Shown: positions 1 to 6,260, counted from the first letter of the stretch. The stretch is 7,497 nt of DNA from Pseudomonadota bacterium (GCA_018896355.1 JAHIMW010000182.1:1-7497), one strand, 5' to 3'. Numbers and translations are program-made. Notes: generated by a model not told the origin, from the sequence alone.

Positions 1-26
1 ACCCTCCCCCGCCAGGGGGGAGGGGA
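1..26. repeat. GC-rich palindromic repeat, isolated left copy
   Basis: Nine-base arms CCCTCCCCC (2-10) and GGGGGAGGG (16-24) flank a five-base centre. The same arm design, with a five- or six-base centre, recurs at 1362-1588, so this is another member of that dispersed repeat family. The copy may continue beyond the left edge. It has no coding content and would fold as a short, very stable hairpin in RNA or single-stranded DNA. Confidence 0.8.
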
Positions 27-39
27 CTTATTGGTACTT

Positions 40-67
40 TTGCAATTAACTCGAATACCTGTAGATT
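40..67 (+). promoter_or_regulatory. candidate sigma-70-type promoter of the thioesterase gene
   Basis: TTGCAA (40-45) and TAGATT (62-67) are separated by 16 bases, and the likely start point lies about 20 bases before the ATG at 95. Both hexamers are imperfect matches to consensus (four of six each). This is a guess from spacing and position; the region is AT-rich relative to its surroundings, which fits. The gene has a strong ribosome binding site, GAGGAGGG at 82-89. Confidence 0.3.
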
Positions 68-94
68 TCCGGATTTCATCCGAGGAGGGTCATT

Positions 95-595
95 ATGGAC
101 GGAAAAAGGGTCGAAGATAGCAGCGCCGTCATGTCTCAACTGATGAGTCATCAGGACACCAATCTCGCCGGGAATGTCCACGGCGGCGTCATCATGAAGC
201 TGATCGATACCGCAGCCGGGGTCGCCGCAGTCCGGCACGCAAGAGCCAACGTGGTCACCGCCTCCATCGATCGGCTGGACTTCCACCACCCCGTTTTTGT
301 CGGCGACCTTTTAACCCTGCGGGCCACCCTGAACCTTGTCGGCAGGACCTCGATGGAGATAGGGGTCAGGGTGGAGACGGAAAATCCGCTGACCGGCGTG
401 AGACGCCATACGGCATCCGCCTATCTCACCTATGTGGCCCTGGCCCGGGACGGCCGACCCATGCCGCTTCCTCCGCTGATCCTGGAAACCGAGGAGGAGA
501 TGCGGCGCAACCGGGAGGCGAAGGCCCGCCGGGAAACGCGGCTGGCCGAAAAGAGAAAGGAGAAGGCGTGCCAGCTCCGGGCGGAAAACTGCTGA
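95..595 (+). CDS. acyl-CoA thioesterase, hotdog fold (YkhA/YciA/ACOT7-like)
   Basis: The 166-residue product is predicted to hydrolyse acyl-CoA thioesters to free acid and CoA in the cytoplasm. The family signature is clear: an N-terminal DTNLAGNVHGG stretch (residues 21-31) leads into the hotdog helix with MKLID, where Asp38 is at the usual catalytic Asp position. RHARANVVTASIDRLDF and VGRTSMEIGVRVETE follow, as in YciA/YkhA-type and ACOT7-type enzymes. Residues from about 130 onward form a highly charged, Glu/Arg/Lys-rich helix, which many members of this subgroup also carry. The start at 95 is set by GAGGAGGG at 82-89, five bases upstream; Met13 is an alternative without such support. No signal peptide or membrane segment is visible. 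It sits 77 bases before a TetR gene on the same strand. Its substrate chain length is not readable; a role in balancing the CoA pool for the downstream beta-oxidation genes is inference. Confidence 0.88.
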   Translation: MDGKRVEDSSAVMSQLMSHQDTNLAGNVHGGVIMKLIDTAAGVAAVRHARANVVTASIDRLDFHHPVFVGDLLTLRATLNLVGRTSMEIGVRVETENPLTGVRRHTASAYLTYVALARDGRPMPLPPLILETEEEMRRNREAKARRETRLAEKRKEKACQLRAENC

Positions 596-606
596 CAAGA
601 TTTTCC

Positions 607-635
607 TTGACACCCCTCTCCATTTCCGTTATTTA
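607..635 (+). promoter_or_regulatory. candidate promoter of the TetR-family gene
   Basis: A perfect -35 hexamer TTGACA (607-612) lies 17 bases before TATTTA (630-635). The -10 element is weak, matching consensus only in its first three bases. The position is sensible, within the 77-base gap and about 38 bases before the ATG at 673. It suggests the regulator is transcribed at least partly on its own. Confidence 0.5.
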
Positions 636-644
636 TCCATCAAA

Positions 645-655
645 CGATTGAATCG
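645..655. promoter_or_regulatory. candidate TetR operator palindrome
   Basis: CGATTGAATCG is a perfect palindrome with five-base arms around a central G. It lies between the candidate -10 element and the ribosome binding site (GGAAGG, 662-667) of the TetR gene, where a self-repressing TetR protein would bind. Five-base arms are short and could arise by chance. I did not find a second copy in front of the operon at 1650. Confidence 0.35.
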
Positions 656-672
656 CAGGTTGGAAGGCGCCC

Positions 673-1305
673 ATGTCCACCCCCCTCGAAAAGGCCCGCA
701 GGGACCCCGAATCGATGAAGGCCCGCATCCTCGACGTCTCCCGACGGATCTTCGGCGAGTACGGCTTCCACGGCACGACGACCCGGATGATCGCCCAGGA
801 GGTGGGGATCGACATCTCCACCCTTCACTACCACTGGGGCGGGAAGAAGGACCTCTACGAGTCCGTGGTCATCGACATCAACAAGGACCTCCGGCAAAAA
901 CTGATCGAAGTGGAGCAGCGGATCCACAGCCTGCCGCTCGGCGAGCGGCTGGACATCTCGATCGACATGACGACCGATTACCTCTTCGAACACCCCGAAG
1001 TCTCGAACCTGATCCTTTTCCGCTATTTCGGCAAGACCCGCTCCGACGGGAACCTCGACGCCATCATTCCCGAATTCACCGCCGATATCGCGCGCTCCAT
1101 GGGGCTCGCCCTTGACAAGAAGAACGTCCCGCCCGAGACCATGATGAAGGTGCTCGCGGTGATGAACTCCATCCACAATTTTATTTCGGGCGAAAACTTC
1201 TTTCGCCCGATGGTGAAGGCGGACCGGGAGCGGTACATCGCTTTGGTGAAAGAGACCCTGAAGTTCATCCTTATCCCCGCCTTCACGCAGAACGAAGCGA
1301 TATAG
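673..1305 (+). CDS. TetR/AcrR-family transcriptional regulator
   Basis: The product is 210 residues, the usual length for the family. The TetR_N DNA-binding domain covers about residues 15-63: a first helix (MKARILDVSRRIFGEYGFHG), then the helix-turn-helix with TTTRMIAQEVGIDISTLHYH, then the family-typical W-G-G-K-K-D-L-Y-E-S-V leading into the ligand-binding part. The remaining roughly 145 residues are an all-helical ligand and dimer domain, too variable to name the effector. GGAAGG at 662-667, five bases upstream, supports the start. Most relatives are dimeric repressors released by a small ligand. Given the adjoining acyl-CoA genes, an acyl-CoA or related ligand is plausible by analogy with FadR/PsrA-type TetR proteins but is inference. 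Likely targets are its own promoter (palindrome at 645-655) and perhaps the operon beginning at 1650. Confidence 0.92.
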   Translation: MSTPLEKARRDPESMKARILDVSRRIFGEYGFHGTTTRMIAQEVGIDISTLHYHWGGKKDLYESVVIDINKDLRQKLIEVEQRIHSLPLGERLDISIDMTTDYLFEHPEVSNLILFRYFGKTRSDGNLDAIIPEFTADIARSMGLALDKKNVPPETMMKVLAVMNSIHNFISGENFFRPMVKADRERYIALVKETLKFILIPAFTQNEAI

Positions 1306-1361
1306 CGTCGGCTTGAACCGCGCCCCGGACTGGTGTTGATGCTCTCGGAATAAGTGAAATT

Positions 1362-1440
1362 TCCCCTCCCCTGGCGGGAGGGGATCCTATCTAATTTCCC
1401 CTCCCCCAGGCGGGAGGGGATTAAGGGGAGGGGGAAATTA
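1362..1440. repeat. two GC-rich palindromic repeats, the second nested in a larger inverted repeat
   Basis: The first unit has perfect nine-base arms TCCCCTCCC (1362-1370) and GGGAGGGGA (1376-1384) with a five-base centre. The second repeats the same arms at 1397-1405 and 1412-1420 with a six-base centre. This second unit is also enclosed by a longer pair: TAATTTCCCCTCCCC from 1392 and its complement ending AAATTA at 1440, differing by one extra G, so two alternative foldings compete. Lying 57 bases after the TetR stop, the hairpins could slow or end transcription, but no U-run follows them. Confidence 0.85.
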
Positions 1441-1477
1441 CTCGCTGAAATACAGACCCTTTTCACCCCCACCCTGA

Positions 1478-1588
1478 CCCTCCCCCGTCAAGGGGGAGGG
1501 AAGATTAATTACCCCCGTGAAGGGGAGGGAAGATTAATTACCCCCGTCAAGGGGGAGGGAAGATTATTTACCCCCGTCAAGGGGGAGG
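1478..1588. repeat. tandem array of about four 29-30 base palindromic units
   Basis: The core CCCCCGTCAAGGGGGAGGG starts at 1482, 1541 and, with its end altered, 1571; a variant core with GTGAA and one G fewer starts at 1512. Spacing is therefore 30, 29 and 30 bases. Cores are joined by an 11-base AT-rich linker beginning AAGATTA, nearly identical each time. The first unit also has perfect nine-base arms (1478-1486 and 1492-1500). The short identical linkers show true tandem duplication and exclude a CRISPR array, which would have unique spacers. The last unit ends about 60 bases before the start of protein A. Confidence 0.9.
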
Positions 1589-1621
1589 TGATTTGTGACT
1601 TTTTTACGAGGTCGCCAAAGA

Positions 1622-1643
1622 CCTTAATCCGTATTCAAGGAGG
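1622..1643 (+). promoter_or_regulatory. ribosome binding site of protein A inside a small inverted repeat
   Basis: AAGGAGG at 1637-1643 lies six bases before the ATG at 1650 and fixes that start. CCTTAAT (1622-1628) can pair with ATTCAAGG (1633-1640) apart from one bulged C, so the 5' part of the ribosome binding site could be held in a weak hairpin. Whether this has any regulatory effect is unknown; the stem is short. Confidence 0.5.
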
Positions 1644-1649
1644 AAACCA

Positions 1650-3422
1650 ATGGCACTCGACATGGATGCAATCGGCAAGAAGATCGGCCCCATTAAAAAG
1701 GAGTACAACTGGAAGGACGTGATCCTCTACGCGCTCGGCGTCGGGGCCGGGGTCGACGAACTGGATTATACCTATGAAAAAAACCTGAAGGTGATCCCCA
1801 GCTTCTCCATCGCGTCGATCTTCAGCTTCCTCGGCGAGGTCGGCGTCACCTCGAACATGAACCTGGCGGGGATTCTCCACGGCGAACAGGATCTGATCTT
1901 CCACAACCCGATCCCCACCTCAGGGACGCTGACCACGGAAGGGAAGATCACCCATTATTACGACAAAGGGCCGAAAGGGGCCCTGGTCGTGGGCGAGAGC
2001 GACACCTTCCACTCGGACGGCCAGAGGCTCTTCACGAACATCGTCACGGTTTTCGCCCGGCTGGACGGCGGCTTCGGCGGCGAGAACGCCCCTCCGAACG
2101 TTATCGAATTCCCCGAGCGCGACCCCGATTTCTCCGTGGACGCCGCCCCGTCGCCGAACCAGCCGCTCGTCTACCGCCTCTCGGGCGATATCTTCCAGCT
2201 CCACGTCGACCCCGAATTCGCAAAGATGGCCGGTTTCGAAAAGCCGATCATGCACGGGCTCTGCACCCACGGCTTTGCCTGCCGCGCGCTGATGGCGAGT
2301 CTCACACCGGGAAAGCCGGAGCTGGTGCGGCGCCTCGCCTGCCGCTTCTCGAAGACCCTCTATCCCGGCGACCCGATTAGGACGCTGATCTGGAAGGTGG
2401 CAGACGGAAAGGCGCTCTGGCGGACGATCAACACCCGGACCAATGATACCGTCATCGACAACGGCGTCTTCGAATACGGCGAGATTCCGAAGGACGAGAT
2501 CCGGTTCGACGGCAGGGTGGCCGTGATCACCGGCGCAGGCGGCGGACTGGGCAGGGTCTACGCGCTGGAACTCGCGAAGCGCGGCGCGAAGATCGTCGTG
2601 AACGATTTCGGCGGCGCCAGAGACGGCGCCGGCGAGGGATCGACGACGCCGGCCCAGAAGGTCGTGGAGGAGATCAAGGCCGCGGGCGGCGAGGCGGTCG
2701 CGAATTACGACAACGTCGCCACATCAGAGGGGGGCGAGGGAATCGTGAAGTCCGCCCTCGACGCCTTCGGGACGGTGGACATCCTGATCAACAACGCCGG
2801 AATCCTCCGGGACAAGAGCATCCTCAAGATGGAGCCCGAGACCTGGCGGGCGGTTCTCGACGTCCATCTCCAGGGGGCCTACCATGTGACGAAACCGGCC
2901 TTCGCCGTAATGAAGGAGAAGGGCTACGGCCGGATCGTGATGACCACCTCCGCCGCCGGCCTCTATGGGAACTTCGGCCAGACCAACTACAGCGCCGCGA
3001 AGATGGCCCTCGTCGGCTTCATGAATACGCTGAAGCTGGAAGGGGCCAAATATGACATCAAGGTGAACACGGTCGCGCCGGTCGCCGCCTCGCGGCTGAT
3101 GGCCGACATCATCCCGCCGGAGCTCCTCGACAAGATGAAGCCGGAGTTTGTCGCGCCGCTGGTCCTCTTCCTCTCTTCGGAGAAGTGCCCGGTGACAGGC
3201 CGGATCTACAACGCCGGTGTCGGGTTCTACAACCGCGCCGCCGTGATGACAACCCCCGGCACGGTGATCGGCGACGGGAAGAAGGTTCCGACGGTCGAGG
3301 AGGTTGGCGCCGCCTGGGAGAAGATTATAAGCCTCAAGGGGGCCAGGGAGTACAGTCAACTCAACGACCTGATGGGCGACATGCTGACCGCCTTTCAAGG
3401 AAAAAAGGAGGGACAATTATGA
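1650..3422 (+). CDS. bifunctional (R)-specific enoyl-CoA hydratase 2 / 3-hydroxyacyl-CoA dehydrogenase (MFE-2-like, hydratase-SDR order)
   Basis: The 590-residue protein is predicted to hydrate trans-2-enoyl-CoA to (3R)-hydroxyacyl-CoA and oxidise that to 3-oxoacyl-CoA. Residues 1 to about 278 resemble the hydratase 2 domain of peroxisomal MFE-2 (HSD17B4, Fox2): YALGVG (27-32), Tyr42-Glu43, GILHGEQ, YRLSGD (175-180), His185 and MHGLCTHG (201-208). Asp180 and His185 match the known catalytic Asp/His pair, but the conserved Asn two residues after the Asp is Phe182. Residues from about 283 to 580 are an MFE-2-type SDR: nucleotide-binding TGAGGGLG (294-301), NNAG (381-384) and catalytic Ser434, Tyr447, Lys451. 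The eukaryotic domain order is the reverse (SDR first, then hydratase, then SCP2), and there is no SCP2 domain here. The gene overlaps the next by four bases (ATGA), implying coupled translation. The SDR half is 74 percent identical to that of protein B by my count (212 of 288, no gaps). The SDR call is firm; full hydratase activity is less certain because of Phe182. Confidence 0.9.
   Translation: MALDMDAIGKKIGPIKKEYNWKDVILYALGVGAGVDELDYTYEKNLKVIPSFSIASIFSFLGEVGVTSNMNLAGILHGEQDLIFHNPIPTSGTLTTEGKITHYYDKGPKGALVVGESDTFHSDGQRLFTNIVTVFARLDGGFGGENAPPNVIEFPERDPDFSVDAAPSPNQPLVYRLSGDIFQLHVDPEFAKMAGFEKPIMHGLCTHGFACRALMASLTPGKPELVRRLACRFSKTLYPGDPIRTLIWKVADGKALWRTINTRTNDTVIDNGVFEYGEIPKDEIRFDGRVAVITGAGGGLGRVYALELAKRGAKIVVNDFGGARDGAGEGSTTPAQKVVEEIKAAGGEAVANYDNVATSEGGEGIVKSALDAFGTVDILINNAGILRDKSILKMEPETWRAVLDVHLQGAYHVTKPAFAVMKEKGYGRIVMTTSAAGLYGNFGQTNYSAAKMALVGFMNTLKLEGAKYDIKVNTVAPVAASRLMADIIPPELLDKMKPEFVAPLVLFLSSEKCPVTGRIYNAGVGFYNRAAVMTTPGTVIGDGKKVPTVEEVGAAWEKIISLKGAREYSQLNDLMGDMLTAFQGKKEGQL
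3407..3422 (+). promoter_or_regulatory. ribosome binding site and ATGA stop-start overlap between proteins A and B
   Basis: GGAGGG (3407-3412) lies six bases before the ATG at 3419-3421, which overlaps the TGA stop of protein A at 3420-3422. The site lies within the last codons of protein A. This decides the start of protein B: its reading frame is open back to 3185, but the extra 78 residues there are low-complexity Arg-rich sequence read out of frame from the SDR-coding region of A. The arrangement is typical of translational coupling and suggests A and B are made in similar amounts. Confidence 0.9.
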
Positions 3423-6151
3423 TCGGAATCACTTCCTACGGCGCCTACATCCCCCGCCTGCGGCTCGACCGGATGGCGATCTTCCAGGCGATGGGCTGGT
3501 TCGCCCCGGCCATCATCATGGTCGCCCAGGGGGAGCGCTCCATGTGCAACCACGACGAGGACGCACTCACGATGGCAGTCGCCGCCGCGCGCGACTGCCT
3601 GACCGGCAGGGAGAAGAAGGCGATCGACGGCGTCTACCTCTGCTCGACGACGCTACCGTTTGCCGACCGCCAGAACGCGGGGATCCTGAAGACAGCGCTG
3701 AATCTCCCGGACGACATGATCACCGCGGACTTCACCTCGTCGCTCCGCGCCGGGACGACCGGCCTGCTGACCGCCCTCGAGGCGGCGCAGGGGGGAAGCC
3801 GCAAGAATATCCTGGTCGCCGCCGCGGATAAACGGGAGACGAGGCCGGCCTACTTCTACGAGATGTGGTTCGGCGACGGGGCGGCCGCCCTCCTCGTGGG
3901 GGATCAGGATGTCATCGCGGAGTTCAAGGGGGCCTACACCGTCTCTTATGACTTCGTCGACCACTACCGGGGCGCCCAAAAGCGCTACGACTACATGTGG
4001 GAGGAGCGCTGGCTCCGCGAGGAGGGCTACTCGAAGTTCATCCCCGAGGCGGTGGACGGCCTCTTCAAAAAGCTCGGCGTCACGATGGACGACGTCCAGA
4101 AGGTGGTCTTCCCCTGCCTCTTCAAGGCGGAACACCGGGCGATCGCGAAGAAGTTGGGCGCGACGCCGGAGAAGGTGATCGACCAGATGCACGAGGTATG
4201 CGGCGAAACGGGGGCGGCCCATCCCCTCGTGATGCTGGTCGCGGCCCTCGAACAGGCGAAGCCCGGCGACGGGATCCTGCTCGCCGGCTTCGGCCAGGGG
4301 TGCGACGCCCTCTTCTTCAAGGTTACCGAAGCGATCACGAAACTCGCCCCGCGCGCAGGCGTCAAGGGCTCCCTTGAAAACAAGAAGACGATCGACAACT
4401 ACATGAAATTCCTGAAATTCCGGAACCTGATCCATCCCGAGATGGGGATCCGGGCGGAGGCCCCGACACAGACGGCGATGACGGTCCTCTGGCGGAAGCG
4501 CAAGATGCTCACCGGCCTCGTCGGCGGGAAGTGCCGGGACTGCGGAACGGCCCAGTACCCGAAGATGGACATCTGCGTCAATCCGAAATGCAACCATGTC
4601 GACACCCAGGACGATTACGAGTTCGCCAACGTCCCGGCCCGGATCAAAACCTTCACGGGCGACCTCTTGGCCGTATCGGTCGACCCGCCCGCGACCTACG
4701 GCATGGTCCAGTTCGAGGGGGGCGGCCGCTTCATGGCCAATTTCACCGACTGCGAACTCGCGGACTGCAAGGTGGGCATCCCGGTGAAGATGGTCTTCCG
4801 GCGGCGGGTCACCGACGATGAACGCGGTTTTACCGGTTACTTCTGGAAGGCGGTTCCGCAGCCCGGGGCGGCAGCGGCCCTTCCAGAGATCCGGTTCGAC
4901 GGCCGCGTGGCCGTCGTGACGGGCGCCGGGGCCGGCCTGGGGCGGACCTACGCGCTGGAACTCGCAAAACGGGGTGCGAAGGTCGTCGTGAACGACTTCG
5001 GCGGCGCCCGTGACGGCGCGGGAACCGGCTCCAGCTCTCCCGCCGACCGGGTTGTCGAAGAGATCCGGGCCGCGGGCGGAGAGGCGGTCGCCAACTACGA
5101 CAACGTGGCCACCCCCGAAGGAGGCGAAAAAATCGTCAGGACGGCCGTGGAGTTCTTCGGCAAGGTGGACATCCTGATCAACAACGCCGGGATCCTCAGG
5201 GACAAGAGCTTCCTCAAGATGGATCCGGAGAACTGGAACGCGGTCCTTGCCGTCCACCTGAACGGCGCCTACAACGTCACCCGTCCCGCATTCGCCGTGA
5301 TGCGGGAGAAGGGATATGGCCGGATCGTCATGACGACTTCGGCCGCCGGTCTCTACGGAAACTTCGGCCAGACAAACTACAGCGCCGCGAAGATGGGCCT
5401 CGTCGGCTTCATGAACACGCTCAAACTCGAAGGCGCAAAATACAACATCCGGGTGAACACGATCGCCCCGGTCGCCGCCTCACGGTTGACCGAGGACGTG
5501 ATGCCGCCCGACATGTTTGAACGGATGCAACCCGATTTCGTCGCCGGGATCGCGCTCTACCTCTGCTCCGAGACCTGCGCGGAGAGCGGCGACATCTTCA
5601 ACGCGGGGGCCGGCTTCTACAGCCGGGCGGCGATCCTGACTGGCGCGGGCGAAACGCTCGGCGACGGGACAAACATCCCGACGCCGGAGGAGATCCGCGA
5701 CCACTGGGAGAAGATCAACAGCCTCGATGGGGCCAAGGAGATCGGCGACGCAAACAGCGCGATCATTTCGTTCATGACGCCCCAGGCCCCGAAGGCGGAA
5801 TCGTCGGACGCGGCCGGCGGCGGCGCGGCCGACGTGAAGGGGATCTTCGCGAAGATGCCGGAGGCCTTCGACGCGGCCGCTGCGGCGGGAAAGGACGTCG
5901 TTTTTCAGTTCTCCATCTCCGGCCCCGGAGGCGGCGACTGGGTCGTCGCGGTAAAGGACGGCGCCTGCAAGGTCGAGGCGGGAAAAACCGAGAAGCCCAC
6001 GACGACGATCAAGATGGCCGACGCGGATTTCCTCCAGCTCATCGCGGGCAAGCTCGACGGGATGCAGGCCTACAGCTCGGGAAAGCTGAAGGTGGAAGGC
6101 GACATCATGAAATCCCAGCTCATCGGCAGGCTCTTTAAATTCGGGAAATAA
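3419..6151 (+). CDS. four-domain fusion: HMG-CoA-synthase-like, DUF35 (zinc ribbon/OB), SDR dehydrogenase and SCP2 sterol carrier
   Basis: The product is 910 residues. Residues 1 to about 310 are a condensing-enzyme (thiolase-superfamily) domain like archaeal HMG-CoA synthase, seen in GITSYGAYIPRLRL at the N-terminus, AGT (111-113), VIAEFKGAY and KPGDGILLAGFGQGCDA. The expected catalytic Cys is Leu109 (context SSLRAGT); the positions of the usual Glu and His appear to be Thr77 and Pro232. Residues about 320-475 are DUF35: a helix, a zinc ribbon with Cys372, Cys375, Cys386 and Cys391, then an OB-like fold. After an Ala-rich linker, residues 490 to about 785 are an MFE-2-type SDR (TGAGAGLG 501-508, NNAG 588-591, Ser641, Tyr654, Lys658). 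An Ala/Pro linker (about 787-806) leads to an SCP2 lipid-binding domain (about 807-910). Likely roles are oxidation of (3R)-hydroxyacyl-CoA, lipid-acyl binding, and partnership of DUF35 with the downstream thiolase. DUF35-thiolase pairs are known from BbsA-BbsB and the archaeal thiolase/HMG-CoA synthase complex. No signal peptide is visible. The condensing domain is probably structural; its catalysis is doubtful. Confidence 0.9.
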   Translation: MIGITSYGAYIPRLRLDRMAIFQAMGWFAPAIIMVAQGERSMCNHDEDALTMAVAAARDCLTGREKKAIDGVYLCSTTLPFADRQNAGILKTALNLPDDMITADFTSSLRAGTTGLLTALEAAQGGSRKNILVAAADKRETRPAYFYEMWFGDGAAALLVGDQDVIAEFKGAYTVSYDFVDHYRGAQKRYDYMWEERWLREEGYSKFIPEAVDGLFKKLGVTMDDVQKVVFPCLFKAEHRAIAKKLGATPEKVIDQMHEVCGETGAAHPLVMLVAALEQAKPGDGILLAGFGQGCDALFFKVTEAITKLAPRAGVKGSLENKKTIDNYMKFLKFRNLIHPEMGIRAEAPTQTAMTVLWRKRKMLTGLVGGKCRDCGTAQYPKMDICVNPKCNHVDTQDDYEFANVPARIKTFTGDLLAVSVDPPATYGMVQFEGGGRFMANFTDCELADCKVGIPVKMVFRRRVTDDERGFTGYFWKAVPQPGAAAALPEIRFDGRVAVVTGAGAGLGRTYALELAKRGAKVVVNDFGGARDGAGTGSSSPADRVVEEIRAAGGEAVANYDNVATPEGGEKIVRTAVEFFGKVDILINNAGILRDKSFLKMDPENWNAVLAVHLNGAYNVTRPAFAVMREKGYGRIVMTTSAAGLYGNFGQTNYSAAKMGLVGFMNTLKLEGAKYNIRVNTIAPVAASRLTEDVMPPDMFERMQPDFVAGIALYLCSETCAESGDIFNAGAGFYSRAAILTGAGETLGDGTNIPTPEEIRDHWEKINSLDGAKEIGDANSAIISFMTPQAPKAESSDAAGGGAADVKGIFAKMPEAFDAAAAAGKDVVFQFSISGPGGGDWVVAVKDGACKVEAGKTEKPTTTIKMADADFLQLIAGKLDGMQAYSSGKLKVEGDIMKSQLIGRLFKFGK

Positions 6152-6155
6152 GCTT

Positions 6156-6236
6156 TTGGAAATCATGATCCCTTCGCGCGCTGGACATTTTTCTCCGAAT
6201 AATCTCCAATGCGCGCTTCCGGGATCCGATTTCCAA
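6156..6236. repeat. long imperfect inverted repeat between protein B and the thiolase gene
   Basis: Three paired blocks nest in order: TTGGAAATC (6156-6164) with GATTTCCAA (6228-6236), GATCCC (6167-6172) with GGGATC (6221-6226), and GCGCGC (6176-6181) with its complement (6211-6216). This gives 21 pairs broken by two small internal loops, around a 29-base apical loop. It starts four bases after the stop codon of protein B. An A run, not a T run, follows on this strand, so it is not a standard terminator. It could be an RNA-stability or processing element, a partial attenuator, or the remnant of a small mobile palindromic element. Confidence 0.8.
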
Positions 6237-6260
6237 GGGGTGCGAAAAAAAACAGGGAAT

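Larger units (their letters stand above)
1306..1649. other. 344-base intergenic region between the regulator and the operon
   Basis: This gap is filled mainly by GC-rich palindromic repeats (1362-1440 and 1478-1588), described separately. Outside them I see only unremarkable sequence at 1306-1361 and an AT-containing leader at 1589-1649 with a T run at 1600-1605. No convincing -35/-10 pair for the downstream operon could be found, so the operon promoter is unassigned; a promoter of another sigma class, or readthrough from the regulator gene, remains possible. No tRNA or other RNA gene was recognised. Confidence 0.6.

Noticed and set aside
1478..1588. CRISPR array
   Set aside because: The period is only about 30 bases and the sequences between cores are nearly identical 11-base linkers rather than unique spacers. 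No cas gene is in view.
1571..1605. Rho-independent terminator (palindrome followed by T run)
   Set aside because: The T run at 1600-1605 begins about 14 bases after the palindrome ends, too far for an intrinsic terminator, and the other palindromes have no T run.
1354..1722. 122-residue rightward open frame across the repeat region
   Set aside because: Its translation (F-P-S-P-x-R-E-G, L-T-L-P-R-Q-G-G-G, repeated T-P-V-K-G-E) is simply the palindromic repeat array read as protein. It overlaps the well-supported start of protein A and has no family signature.
3185..3418. N-terminal extension of protein B by 78 residues
   Set aside because: The frame is open, but the extension is Arg/Gly-rich out-of-frame reading of the SDR coding region of A. 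The ATG at 3419 has a good GGAGGG site and begins exactly at a typical HMGCS-like N-terminus.
3419..4350. Functional HMG-CoA synthase for a mevalonate pathway
   Set aside because: The nucleophile position is Leu109, the Glu and His positions also appear replaced, and the gene sits among beta-oxidation domains with no mevalonate-pathway gene in the window.
3653..5257. 534-residue leftward open frame opposite protein B
   Set aside because: High GC third positions leave long antisense frames open. The translation is low-complexity, with many Arg, Gly, His and Asp residues and no recognisable domain, while the opposite strand has four clear domains.
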